A DNA stretch of 64,000 nucleotides from Ceratotherium simum simum (lineage: Eukaryota > Chordata > Mammalia > Perissodactyla > Rhinocerotidae): assembly GCF_000283155.1 (NCBI RefSeq), contig NW_004454177.1, positions 5,495,345 through 5,559,344 of the forward strand, read 5' to 3'. How positions within the stretch are numbered: the first letter of the stretch is position 1; the number at the start of each line of letters is the position of its first letter. The notes beneath the pieces are model-generated. The model was given only the letters and a program-made list of their open reading frames with translations, was not told the origin of the DNA and made no database searches. Positions 24,677-36,510 of this stretch are shown here, in pieces. Made by a program: the position numbers and the translations under genes.

Positions 24677-27600
24677 TCAATGCTTCCTCAGTTGGTTTCC
24701 TTGAAGGTGGCTGTAATGGTCATCTTCCCGATCCTTGAGAGGCTAAAAAGAACAGCACTGTCATAAGCTCATTTTCCCCCATCCTCTATGTATGAATTAA
24801 TTTGATGCATATTTATTGAGTGCTTTTTATGTGTAAGGCTTTGGAGTGGGTGCTTCGTGGTCTTGGGGGCAGAAAGAGGACAAGGAGATGGAGGCTCTGG
24901 ATACAGTTTCTTTGTGTAACCCTCGCAGTGTGTTCTTCAACTTTTTCTCACTAGATCCTGACCTGAACCTCTCTCAACCTTTCTCTTTATTTTGTCCATT
25001 CTACCCAAAGGGATAACTATCTCATCATCTAGTATTCCCTAGTTAAGCAGTTCCGTATCTATATTGTATCTTCCAAATAACTTGCCCCCCCAGTTCCCAA
25101 CATTTTACCACCACTGATGGTAGCCATATCTCTTTCATTTCTCATTCCCTCACCTGGTAGAGCTGGTCGTCGGACAACAGAGTCTGCTTGTCTGAAGCTG
25201 CATAAAAAATAAACAAAATACACACATATACAAGGTAGAATGGATAATAAATTGGGTTATATTCATGCAATGGAGAACTAAATAGCAATAAGAATTAGTG
25301 GAAAACATCTACGTATGACAACATGGATAGATCTCATAAGCATATTGTTGACTAAAAGAAGCCACACACAAGAGTACTTACTGTGTGAGTCTATTTACAT
25401 GAGGAACAAAAACAGGCAAGATTAATCAATGTTGTTAAAAATCAGGATAGTGCTCACTTTTGGGGATAGGTAAAGGCTGGAAGTGACCACAAGGGGGACT
25501 TCTAAGGTATAGGTAATATTTTCTTTCTTAAACTGGGTGCTGGATTCATGGCTATGTTTGCTTTGTTAAATTTTTTTTGAGCTGTATGCTTGTGATTCAT
25601 TCACTTTTCTATATGTAGCTTTTACTTCCATGAAGAGTTTTTTAGAAACACAGAGGACACATCAGAGGGAGTTGGATTTTGAGACAGGTAAATATGCTGT
25701 GAAAACACCAAGTGTCCTTTTTTCCTGCCTACAGAGACAGAGCCTCATCCAACCATGAACATTAGCAACACGGGCCAACTCAGTCTCTTCTTTTGGGTCT
25801 ATTTTGGTAGGAAGGAAGCTGAGGCTCCCAGGTGGTCTCATCTCTCGTCTAAGAACATCGTTTTACCTCTTGACTGGCGAACTCCATCCTGTCCAGCAAT
25901 GAAGTAGACCCCAACAGCAAGGAAGAAAATGCTAATGATTTCAGCAAAAACAAAGCCCGACACAGTGGCTGCACTCAGCTCAAGGCAGTTCTGACACACT
26001 GTGGGAAAAGGAAGGGACAAGCCTCCTTTAGAGTGTGAAAGTTGTTCCTTATGGATCTTTTTCTCCTGCCTACCAGCGATAATACTTCTGTCTAAGGCAG
26101 CAGGCGGCTCTCTCTGTGGGTGGTGTGGCAGGGAATTGCCTTGGAAGACCTTGGACTAAGAACTCAACGCTTCTAGAGGTTCCACTGGCCCCCAGGAGTT
26201 CTGGGGAACCCCAGGTAGTCTTACTACCAGGAGCTATGTGAAATAGAAGGAAAATCAGACCCCCTTCTCCATGCTCAACTGCCTTCTACTTTACTGCTGC
26301 TCACTTTGTAATCTCCTCTGTCTCTGCTACCCACCTCAATTTAGTGTATATAAATTGCTGACTACTCTAATCCACGGGGCCCACGCAAGTGTAAACCAGG
26401 CTTTACAGGACTGGCTATAATTTTTCAAGAAGCTGGGGGAACCGTCTCATTAAATTCACAGAGAGGTAATCTGAGATTAAGAGAACTGGCTCTTGGGGCC
26501 GGCTCCGTGGTGTAGCGGTTAAGTGCGCGAGCTCTACTGCTGGCGGCCCGGGTTCGGATCCCCGCCTGGGTCCGGATCCTGGGTGTGCACCGACGCACTG
26601 CTTGTCAGGCCATGCTGTGGCGTCTTCCCATATAAAGTGGAAGAAGATAGGCACAGATGTTAGCCCAGGGCCAGTCTTCCTCAGCAAAAAGAGGAGGATT
26701 GGCATGGATGTTATGTCAGGGCTGATCTTCCTCACACAAAAAATAAATAAATAAAAATAAAGGATCTACCTTTAAAAAAAAAAGAAAGAGAACTGGCTCT
26801 CATATCACTGTTTAGCGTCTATTTCCATCCTGGATAGGAAGCTCACCAGAACAGCAAGTACCGCTTAATTTCACAACAAGCAAACCAAAGAGGATTACGT
26901 ACTTCTATAATACACTTGGAGAGTTTGGTTTTGCTTTGATTCTCCACATGTGTATATCCCTCGAGGATCCTTCATACTATATCCCAGATTCCATGTCTTT
27001 CCACTTATATTTGTCATTTCCTCCCCATCTTTCCACCATTTGATTTTTGCATCTTTTGAGTCACAAATCAGAAGTACTGAACCATCTTCTCGATTGTCAT
27101 CCACACTTATCAAACGTTTTTCTGAAAAGGGAAAAACCACAGTCTGTTAAGGATCTTGCCTCTGAAATTCTCCCTGCTCCCGGGGTATCAGGAGAAGACC
27201 ATTACAACAGTGCTTCTCAAACGTTAATGTGCATATGAATCACGTGGGGATCTATTTAGAATTTCAGGTTCTGTTCGGTAGTTCTGGGAGGGGCTGAAAT
27301 TCTGCATTTCTAACACGCTCCCAGGTGATGCCAATGCTGTTGGTGCATGGGTTGCACTTTGAGTAGTGCCTAGCTGCTAGGGTCCTTTTTCTCCTCCAAG
27401 AACCAGAGAATTAATTGCTTACCTACAGCAAAGCTGCCCAGAGAGGTCATGACTGGCTCCTGATTTGGTTGACAATGGAGAGGTTAACTATCTATCATCA
27501 TCCCTAACCATTCTAAACTGTTCACTCGCTCCTATAGGACGACTGTTGTAGGAAGACATACTTCCACGGATTTTCTTAGAGTTTGAGAATAGAAAGAAGC

Positions 27601-30600
27601 CATTTCCCCTACCTTGTTTCAACTGGGCCATAGTACCTGTAGAGACAGAAGAGAGACAGAGGATCAGCTGGGCATGGAGTCATTCAGATGCCCTGAAGCA
27701 TCATTTCCATGGTCTTTTGAGGCCAAGATGGAGAAAGATTCTAATTCACAGGAATGACAGTATTTATACCTACTCCCTGGATTGTAGCCTAAATCACCAA
27801 ATTGAATTCAGGGTGTTGTATAATAAAGAATTTGTCTGGTCTCTGTCCTGGGTTCCCTGGAGGGAGTTTCTAAACCTTTGGAATTTCAGGAGTGATAGGA
27901 GTGTGTTCGTTATTCTCGGAGGGCCCTTGAATCACACCTGAGTTTATGCTAGGGAATTGACTCAGGATGGGGCTGGTCAAGACCAACCACATGATTTGAG
28001 AATTGGGACTTTGAGAATTGGGACTGAGAAGGGAGGGGGGCTGGAGACTGAGCACAGTCACCTGCCCAGTGATTCAGTCAATCATGCCAAAGCTCAGTGG
28101 AGCTTTCTGGTTGGTGAACACATCAATGTGCTGGGAGGGTGATGTGTTCTGATTCCAGAGGACATGGAAGCTCTGTGCTCAAGACTCTCCCAGACCTCTT
28201 TCTATGAGTGTCTCTTCACTTGTCTAGTCCTGATTTTATTTTTTATAATAAAAATGTAATAGTAAGTGTAGTGCTTTCCTAAGTTCTGTGAGTTGTTCTA
28301 GGAAATTATCAAACCTGAGGGGGAATCATGGGAACCCTCCAGATTTGTCCAGCTCATCAGAAGTGTGGGTGGTCTGGGGACCCTGAACTTGTGTCTGGCA
28401 TTTAAAGTGAGGACAGTCTTGTTGGGGACTGTGTCCTTAACGGGTGGGGTCTGATGCTAACTCTGGATGGTTAGCAGCAGAATTGTGTTGCAGTATACTT
28501 AAGGACATTACCTGTACAGTCTGTAATGCTCTGCTCCTTGAGCAGCTAAAGCCCTGGCAAAGAGTGGGTGTGCACTAGCTAAAGCCTTTTAGAGCTGAGT
28601 TCTTCTAAAATCTTCAGCCTTGATGACCTATTTCTTGTAGAAATTGTGGATGTCCCAGGGGAGTTAGCTGGTCAATAGCCCTCAAATCTGTCTCAAAACT
28701 CAGAGTAGTAGAGTTGTATGGTAGACATATTGTATAGAACTAGCACCAGAATTCAATACAATTGGGTTTAATACAAGCTTTTACTGAGCGCTATTATGTA
28801 CCTGACATGATTAAGCAGTGTGAAAGAAAAGGGTGGTGACACAAGAACTAGTTGCTGCTTTGAAGAGTTTACAATGAAGTGTAAAAAATAAACACATATG
28901 TAACGAATGTAATAAAACTTATAAATTATCATTTAGTACTTATATGAATGCATATGAAAGGGAATAGAAGCTATTTGATTTTTTCCCAAGTGTGAGGGAC
29001 AGGGAAAACTGAACAGAGAAGATGACATTTGGCTGGACCTTGAAGAAGGAGTAGGAATTCACCAGACAGAGAAAGATACAGACTTGGAAAAGGCCAAGAG
29101 AGATAGCGTGGCTAGAGGTAGAGTGTGTGCTGGGGAGAGATGGGGCATGAATCAAAGTATGATGGAAAGAGTTGGAAGGAGTCAGCTGTCTTCGAACTTC
29201 ATGCAGGGCTGAACTGTTTATGAATAGTACCCAGCACAGTGCCTGGAACATGGTAGGAGCTTATATTTGTTGAATGAATGCATGAATGAGTAAATAAGTG
29301 AATAAGAAAAAAAAGCAAGAAAAACAGTAAAGCAAATTTCTCACCAGCTCTTCTCTCTGACCACCTTGTCACCATTGGAGGGACAAAGAGGCCCCTCATT
29401 CTAACTCAGATTCCAGAGGAGAGAGGGTGCAACTGATTGCTGACATCTTTTAATTTTGCTTATCTGAGTCCTATTTCCTTTTAGGACTTGAGAGGTTGTG
29501 TAGCCAAATTTCCTAGGTTGACTGTTGAGGGAACTGAGCCCAGAGGAAGTGGGCATTATCCAAGTTCAACAGCTCATGGTGGCTGAGCTGGACCCAGAGC
29601 TCGGGTGTCTACCGCTCAGCCCGTGCTCTTTCTGCTATATCTAACTGCCTCACGCAGGCTTTCAGCACTGCCCTGCGGTGTGGTCTTTAGCTGGCTCTTC
29701 TCCATTCCCCTCAGAAATAATTCTAAACTCTCACTGTCCTCTTCAAGTCCCCAACTCAACCATCACCCAGCTCAGTTTCAGCAGGTGACATCCGCACTTC
29801 CTTTCTTCTAGTCTCAGAGGGTAAAATTGCCTTCCCCTCTGTGCCCTTGACCCCACTCTTGACTCCATCCTTTCAATATCAACTCCAGGACCTTGCTCTA
29901 CTCACTATGTTCTCATTTAGTCCAGAAATGTGCTCAAATTTTTCTCATACTCAAAAGAATTTCTTTTTAGACCCTATTTCTCCCTCTACTTACCACTCAG
30001 ACTCTCCTCCCTTCTCATCCAATCTTTTTTAAAGAATAGTCTACACTTGCTGCTCTTTATCACTTGCCCTTCACCTTCTACTCATTTCCATTTGGCTTCC
30101 ACTCACACTACTTCACTGAAACTGTTCTAAATCATCCATGACCTTTATTTTGCCAAATTCCACAGACTTAAACTTTTAACTATATTCTTATATCAGTGGA
30201 TCGCCCTAATATTTCATATTCTTGGTGATTATCTCCTTCTGGAAGCTCTCTAGTCCCTTGGTTTCCATGATATTGCACTCATCTGATTATTCCAGCTCTT
30301 TCACCATTCCCTTATCTCTTTCCTGAAATGTTTTTTCTCCCACTGCTCCTTAAAGGTTGGTATCCTCACAGTTCCATCCTCAGCCCCCTCCTCCTCATGT
30401 ATCACATAGTAGTTGTGTGAATTTAACAACTTTCATGGTTTTAGCTTCCCCCAATGTGTGGAGAATCATCTCTAGTCCAGACTCAACGCATCAGCCCAGT
30501 TTACCCACTTTCTATTGTATATTTCCAACTGAATATTTGTACAGGCACCGTATATTTCACCTTACACTCAATCTGGCAACACTGAAACTTATCTCTCCAA

Positions 30601-31144
30601 TTAGACTATGAACTCCTTAGGGCAGGTTTTATTCATCTTTATATCCTCCTAGCCTATTGCCTAATAGGATCTCACCCATATTTGTTGACCAGTTGACCAA
30701 TTGACAAACTGAATGAGTGAATGCTTCATAGGTCTACCCCTAACCCCAGCTCTGAGTTAAGGAACATATTCCTTTTCTTTTCAGGTTCCTGGCCTGTGCC
30801 CCTTGGGCTACATTCAAACCTAAGATGGCGGCATCTGGGTCCTCTCTCCAGCCAGTAAAGTCCTCTATTTTGATTTCTTAGGAGACAAGGACCCATCTCT
30901 CACATGGGACACTGCTTCTCTCTAGCGGAGAACAGTAAAAGCCTTCATTTTTGCCCTTCCTCCTCTGAACTCTAGGGTGACAGCTGAGGTAGGCTTAAGG
31001 TTAGGGATCCCACTATTCTTGTCCTCCTGGTGATGGCCTCTTCCTTTGAGTCCTTCTCCAGGCTACCAGACCCCCTAATGGGCCCTTACCTTGAAGAAGA
31101 GTGATGGCCAGGATGAGGCCAGCCAGACGCTTCACCTGCGCCAT
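24677..31144 (-). CDS. CD3G: CD3G, T-cell surface glycoprotein CD3 gamma chain (complete, 6 exons)
   Basis: Exons on the minus strand: 31144-31090 (55 bp, ATG), 27636-27613 (24 bp), 27121-26903 (219 bp), 25998-25867 (132 bp), 25197-25154 (44 bp) and 24742-24677 (TGA). They join to 179 residues; human has 182. Seen in the product: signal peptide within 1-22; an Ig-like domain with Cys46 and Cys85 and a WWKDG core; sequons at Asn64 (NIS) and Asn91 (NQT); a CQNC stalk at 101-104; a transmembrane helix about 113-135 with Glu119; a DKQTLL di-leucine motif at 146-151; and an ITAM with Tyr157 (YQPL) and Tyr168 (YSHL). Gamma pairs with epsilon, docks on the TCR through the acidic membrane residue, and is phosphorylated by LCK to recruit ZAP70. 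The di-leucine drives receptor down-modulation. The C-terminus reads RKH where human has RRN. The polyadenylation site is uncertain; a distant AATAAA-type run at about 23912-23920 is only a candidate. Confidence 0.96.
25205..25645 (+). mobile_element. LINE-1 3' UTR fragment in the CD3G intron
   Basis: Diverged L1 3' end (ACAACATGGATAGATCTCATAAGC and GGCTGGAAGTGACC-like phrases), between the 44 bp and 132 bp coding exons. Confidence 0.55.
26495..26784 (+). mobile_element. ERE SINE 10
   Basis: ERE in a CD3G intron with a short internal repetition of the GGATCC B-box region. AGAGAACTGGCTCT is duplicated on both sides. Confidence 0.92.
27213..27368 (+). mobile_element. MER5-like hAT relic
   Basis: Short element with AGTGCTTCTCAAACGTTAATG start and GGGTTGCACTTTGAGTAGTG end, a weak inverted repeat typical of MER5. 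Confidence 0.55.
28143..31080. other. CD3G intron 1, with a long L2-like block
   Basis: CD3G intron between its first two coding exons. About 28760-29300 and 29590-30700 are decayed L2-class repeats (pyrimidine-rich plus strand, ending with CTCCTTAGGGCAGG and GACAAACTGAATGAGTGAAT). No exon is visible. Confidence 0.5.
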
Positions 31145-32740
31145 GTCAGTCTCTGTCCTTCCCCCGCAGGAAGACTGAGCAGCTCCTAGCAGCCAGCCAC
31201 TCTTTGCAGCAGTTAGCCTGGCTCCGCCCAGCATCCTTCGGGCTGGGGCCCTTGCGAGAAGGCAAGAACCCAGAGTCTCCACCCTCTGCTTCAAGTGTGG
31301 GCTGCAGGGACCTCCGCGGGGCTGCAGGTGCAGATGTGTTTTGTTTTTCTGTTAAGGAGTGGAGGGTGAGAGGTGGTGGGGAGGGAGAGGAAGAGTGCTG
31401 GATTCCCATCTCAGGGACTCAGCTTGCAGAGAAACACCTTGGGTGCTGGGTAGGAGATGGCCTGGGCCCCTTTCTTCATGAAGGAGATAAACATCTCTGC
31501 CGCCACTTATTGCTAGGATCTCAGCCAGTTGTTGCTTGTTGCCAGAACTAATGAATTTAGGCGGGGACACTCGTGTACTCAGGGCTGGAGCTCTGAACAG
31601 AAAAACCCCTCAGTCCAGACCCTCGTCCAGGAATTTTTCACTGCTTTTTTGAGATGAGATCAAAGCAGTGCCTGCCTGGAAGGGAATAAGTAGGACAATT
31701 CCAACAAGATAGGTCATACATTTCCAGGGACCAGGGCCTGAGCTGAGTTACGAAGATCTCAGGCTCCTGTCTCCCTCACCCAGTCAGTCAGCGAATCAAC
31801 AAAAATGTACAGAGCTCTCTTTACATGGCAGGCACAAGCCAGGTGTTGGAGGTACAGAAGGGAGCAAGACATACATGATCTCTGCCCTCAGGTAAATTTC
31901 TGTCCAACTGCGGCAGTATAGAGTTTCAGATCTTCACAGATCACAGGAGAAATAAGTCCATTACTCTCCTGGAAAGGCTCAATTCCACCTGTGAGTCAAT
32001 CATATTGTTGTTAATAACTGTCTCTTATTGAGCACATATGATGTGTCAGGGACCATGCAAACATTTTGTTTGAATCCTTGTCATGATACCGAGGGCATTA
32101 GGCTCTGAAAAATTCCATGACTGGCCCGGGCCCAGCAGGTAGGCAGCATTGGAGCCAGGATTCAAATCTCTGACTAGGGGACTCCAAAGCCCAAACTCCC
32201 ACTTAGTCTGGTGTCCCAGGCTGCCCAAGGAGGACCTTGGGCAGTGTTCCAAGAAAGACCAGGAATGGGAGGAACCTAGCTGGTATGGCTTATGGGATGG
32301 GGCTCACAACCTCTCTCCAGGATTTTGAGAGGTGGCAGTTTTTAGGTGGTGAGTAATGTAGTTATATTGTTGACAGGAACTCTGGAGTTCTTGTTTCTCA
32401 TCAGTGACTCAGGAAAGGACATCCTAAACCTACTTTTACTTCCCAGAAGTCCAGGCAACCTTTTCCATATTCTCTGCTCTCCTTTCAACCCTACCCCCAA
32501 GCTTCCTGCTCAGAGAAAGAGCACCTGTTTACTTCCTACACCACCCCTAGCCTACCCCTACCCTGACAGTCTCCCATCATCAACAGCAGAGGGCCGAGAA
32601 AGAGGCGTCTTCTAGTTCCTCCCGCATTCTTTACTTTTTCCGGTACCCGGTACCCATGAGTCAGTTGGGGGAGGGAAGGTCTCACTCTGGCCGATAGTTC
32701 TGTGACCTGAGTCTGTCTAATGGGTGAATTCTCCTGGAAG
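31145..32740. promoter_or_regulatory. CD3G/CD3D divergent promoter region
   Basis: The start codons of CD3G (minus, 31144) and CD3D (plus, 32741) face away from each other about 1.6 kb apart. This is the same head-to-head arrangement as in human and mouse, where the two genes are expressed together in T-lineage cells. I see no TATA box close to either ATG and no gene between them. Individual factor sites were not resolved. Confidence 0.55.
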
Positions 32741-35700
32741 ATGAAACACTGCAGATTTCTGGCTGGCTTGATACTGGCTGCCCTTCTCTCCCAAGGTAAG
32801 GCTTCTCCAGGTGGGTGGGGGTATCTTGGAGAGGGACCTGAGAAAGAATTTACCACCTGGAGTGAGGTCCACTTGAAAGTCCTTCTCAGTGTTAGCTTCA
32901 GTTCACTAGGCAGAGTTGTCAAGAAGGGCAGAATTGGGGTGTAGCAGAGGGTCTGGGAAACAGGCTCTTTGCTTTGTGTGTTGGCCTTGAATGTCTCTCT
33001 GAAGGCCTTAGGCCAGAGGTCGGTATGAAACATTGCTATATGTGTGTGCCCGAGCCTAGCGCTGGTGCTGGGAGCACTGTTCCTTCTAGGGCAGATAGCC
33101 CCTGAGATCCAGGACTCTTAGTCATTTGGCCATCATTACGTCACCACCTGGAGCCATGCCCCAGCACTCAGGGGACTGCTTTAAGAGAAAAGTTAACTTT
33201 ACGTTGAGGAGGAGGTGGGCAGATTGTGGGTAGCAGGATGACCAACTCATCTCGGTCTGCCTGGTTTTAAAACGGCTTGTCCCAGGAACCCCCTCAATCC
33301 AAGGCAGACTAGGATGAATGGTTACCCTAGTGGTCAGCTGCTTTGTAACATCCAGGATTTCCATTGGAAACAGATCCCCAAGGAAGACAGTACTGTAGGA
33401 TGTGTAACATCTGATGTGCGTGTGTCTCCCTGAGTATACACACATGCACTCTTGACCTGCTTCAGAGGCATGAGAAACAGCTCTTTTGGGGGTTTTCTAG
33501 AGGATGTTCTTGTATGCAAATTGGTAACTGAGCATGAAGCTCAGGGAGACGGTAGGTTCCACTTTTCCCTGGGATTGGAGATATAGACTTCAGTGCCTCT
33601 GTGGGCTGTGGAGATGCTCTCGGTTGAAGCAATTCAGTGGATTTAGAAAGGCGCTGTGCATACCTCCAGCCCTTAAACTCCCCACAAGACTTGACTTGTG
33701 TGGATCCCCAAGAATGGATTCAATAAAAATTTTTTTTCTGTTCCCCTCCCCCTAGTAAAGGGTAGAACAACTAAAAATTTTTACATAGGATTTGTCCTGG
33801 GTCCCCTTCTGGACCACTGGGCTGGTAATTGATACCAGTTTCTCCCCTACCATCATTGGCCCTGGGAAAGGCTTTAGTAGTGAGAGTCTCATTCTTTTGG
33901 TAGTTGTTGGGACAGGGGCAAAGCGGGAGGGAAGAGGATGAGAAGTTGAAATGGGAGTGCTGTAGGTGGCTGGGAAGTAGAATTAGAAGTTTTCTTGGAG
34001 AAAAAATGTGGACATCTCCAACCGAGGAAAATTATTCTGCCTTTCCATATCTCTTGGGTGTTTCAGCCATCTATACTCCTCTCCTACTTTTTTTTTTTTG
34101 TGAGGAGGACTAGCCCTGAGCTGACATCCGATGCCAATCCTCCTCTTTTTCCTGAGGAAGATTGGCCCTGGGCTAACATTTTCTACTTTATATGGGACCC
34201 TGCCACAGCATGGCTTAACAGGCGGTGCGTCGCTGTGCGCCTGGGATCCGAACCTGTGAACTCCGGGCCGTTGAAGTGGAGCGCGCGCACCTAACTGCTG
34301 CACCACGGGGCCTGCCCCACTCCCCTCCTACTTTTAATCAGTGCTCTGGACTCATTTCCAGGAAGGTTCTTGGATAAACCCAGCTCCATGGTTTCCTCGT
34401 TTGCTCTGTGTCCATCAAGGCCTGTCCTCTGCTTGGACTGCATCCTTGTGTCCTTCCTGGGCCCTGCAGTTCTTGGGAGCCTCCTAAAGCCTTTCTCTTG
34501 TGACTTCCATCTCTCTCACTAGAAACCATGAACTGTCCTGGACTTGGAAAGTGGTCTTTCTTAAGTATGAGCCTCAGCAGAACAAGGGGTCTGGTGCAGA
34601 CCAAAGAGCTGGCTCCAATCGTAGTATTTTTTTTCCTTAGTGAGCCCCTTCGAGATATCCGTGGAGGAAATTGAGGATAGAGTGGTTTTGACTTGCAATA
34701 CCGGCATCACATTGCTAGAGGGAACGAATGGAACATGGTACAATGGAAGTCTGAACTTGGGAAAACGTATCCTAGACCCACGAGGAGTGTATTCTTGCGA
34801 CAAGGCAGATGAAAAAGCCAAAAGATCTATTGTGCAAGTATATTATCGAAGTATGTGCCTGCTGGACTCTTTGAGTTGAAATGGATGGGGCCTCTGGATA
34901 TGGAACTTTCTAGCTGGAGGGTGCTGTGGTGGACCAATCTGTTCTCTAAACAAACTGGGGTCACTCTTGTAGTGGTACGACCCTTAGAGTGGGAGAGAGC
35001 TTAACTAACAGAGAAGGGGCCTTGTGACCCAAGCAATAGGGGCCTTGCTGGGAGAGTGGTTTGGCCTACTGCCTTGTATCAGTTCCTACAAAGCTGAGAC
35101 TACTTCTTGGCTCTCCTCAGACATTCCTTGGAGTGAAGGGTAGAGGTGGATGTAGCAAGGCCATCAGCAGGACTTTTTCCTGATCTTATTGAAGTTTGGG
35201 TCTTGGCATGTGAGATCCTGGGGTGCCCTAGAGAGCAGAGATGGTTTCCTGATCTTGAAGGCTCTCCATCTCTCTTCTCGCCTCCCTTCCCCGACAGTGT
35301 GCCAGAACTGTGTGGAGCTGGACTCAGCAACCCTGGCTGGCATTGTTATCACTGACATCATTGCCACTCTGCTCCTTGCTTTGGGAGTCTACTGCTTTGC
35401 TGGACATGAGACTGGAAGGCTCCCTAGGGGTAAGTGGAAGGGACACAGTGTGTGTGTGTGTTGTGGGTATGGGTATGGGTGTGAGTGTGTACCTGATAAA
35501 GAATGGGGTTTGTGGTCAGTTGTGTCTCATCTGGGAGTCACTCCTAAGGACTCCTTCAAATGGTTATTGAAAGAACTTGAGTGCCCATATTGCTCATGCT
35601 TACTTCTGAGGGTGCAACCAGCTGCAGTCCCCCTGCAGTGTTCATGGGATCTCACTGTCCCATCCTCACAGTCCCTTGATGACTCTCTTTCCCTGGTTCT

Positions 35701-36035
35701 TCTAGCTGCTAATGCTCAAGCTCTGTTGAGGAATGACCAGCTCTATCAGGTGAGTCCCAGGGGGAAAGAGACAAGAATGGGAGGAGGAGTGAGTGGGGAT
35801 GGAGAGGCTGACACTAGGTGTTATGTATATTTATGAAGGGTTCTAGTGGGGAGTTCATCACTGGGGGGTCTGGAAAGTTCAGGCATGCGCGCTCATCTCA
35901 GGGGCCTGCTGGGGTCCTCCCTGGAAGAGTCCTGACCCTGCCTCACTCTTCCTCCTTCTCATCTCTTAGCCCCTTCGAGATCGGAATGATGCTCAGTACA
36001 GTCGTCTTGGTGAAAACTGGCCTCGGAACAAGTGA
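32741..36035 (+). CDS. CD3D: CD3D, T-cell surface glycoprotein CD3 delta chain (complete, 5 exons)
   Basis: Exons 32741-32795 (55 bp), 34641-34850 (210 bp), 35298-35429 (132 bp), 35706-35749 (44 bp) and 35970-36035 (TGA) join to 168 residues; human has 171. Seen: signal peptide about 1-18; an Ig domain with Cys37 and Cys71; sequons at Asn48 (NGT) and Asn53 (NGS); a CQNC stalk at 90-93; a transmembrane helix about 102-124 with Asp108; and an ITAM with Tyr146 (YQPL) and Tyr157 (YSRL). Delta pairs with epsilon and contacts TCR alpha through the membrane aspartate. An in-frame ATG lies 21 bp upstream at 32720, but the residues it would add are not signal-like and break the match to the family, so 32741 is preferred. 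Exon 4 reads N-A-Q-A-L-L where human has D-T-Q-A-L-L. Intron 1 carries a minus-strand ERE. Confidence 0.96.
34092..34318 (-). mobile_element. ERE SINE 11 in CD3D intron 1
   Basis: Complete minus-strand ERE about 320 bp upstream of the CD3D Ig exon. It is flanked by CTCCTAC(T)n on both sides. Confidence 0.9.
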
Positions 36036-36098
36036 ACCTGAGACTGGTGGCTTATAGGAGTATCAGTTATTGCCTGTACCTTCTCTCCTTGCTCAGCC

Positions 36099-36104
36099 AA
36101 TAAA
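36099..36104 (+). terminator. CD3D: CD3D polyadenylation signal
   Basis: AATAAA 64 bp after the CD3D stop codon. It implies a very short 3' UTR ending near 36120. Confidence 0.85.
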
Positions 36105-36409
36105 GATGTCCTCTTTCACTCAGCAGGCACCTGGACTTTTCAAGTCTCCTGGGCAAGGCATGGGAGTTGTCCTGACATTGCTGGGCCCTTGTCTTCCCTG
36201 CCCACCCATATCCTTCCTTCAGCACTTCCCTTCCTCTGCCCCACATGGACAGTGTGATGGGCAGTCTCCCACCAAATCCTGGCCCACTGGTGGTTCTGGC
36301 CTGGGGGGCTCCTTGGGTGTAGGATCTGCCCCACCACACTCCCTCAGCTACTTATTGCTTTCTGTCCCCTATCACAGTCCTTCCAGGGCTTTGGCTTCCT
36401 CATCACAGC

Positions 36410-36510
36410 TGAGGGCGGGCTGCTGTGTTTAGAGACCCAGCCACACGGAAGTTTCCATGACATCATAAGCAGAGGTGGCAGAGACATCAAGTGTCCTGGG
36501 GATTACTTCT
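36410..36510. promoter_or_regulatory. Candidate CD3D 3' T-cell enhancer core
   Basis: About 300 bp past the CD3D poly(A) signal there is a cluster of an ETS-type CGGAAG (36446-36451) followed within 7 bp by a CRE-like TGACATCA (36458-36465). CD3 delta genes are known to have a T-cell enhancer just downstream that contains a CREB/ATF site. Placing that enhancer here is inference from position and motif spacing. Confidence 0.5.

Noticed and set aside
32720..32740. Upstream in-frame ATG of CD3D
   Set aside because: It adds seven residues ahead of a good signal peptide and has no counterpart that I know of in CD3D proteins.
32536..33033. A 165-codon minus-strand open frame over CD3D exon 1
   Set aside because: It lies antisense to CD3D exon 1 and intron 1 and shows no family resemblance that I can see.
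35189..35836. A 215-codon plus-strand open frame
   Set aside because: It is CD3D exon 3 read through its splice donor into intron 3 and beyond exon 4; the spliced gene explains it.
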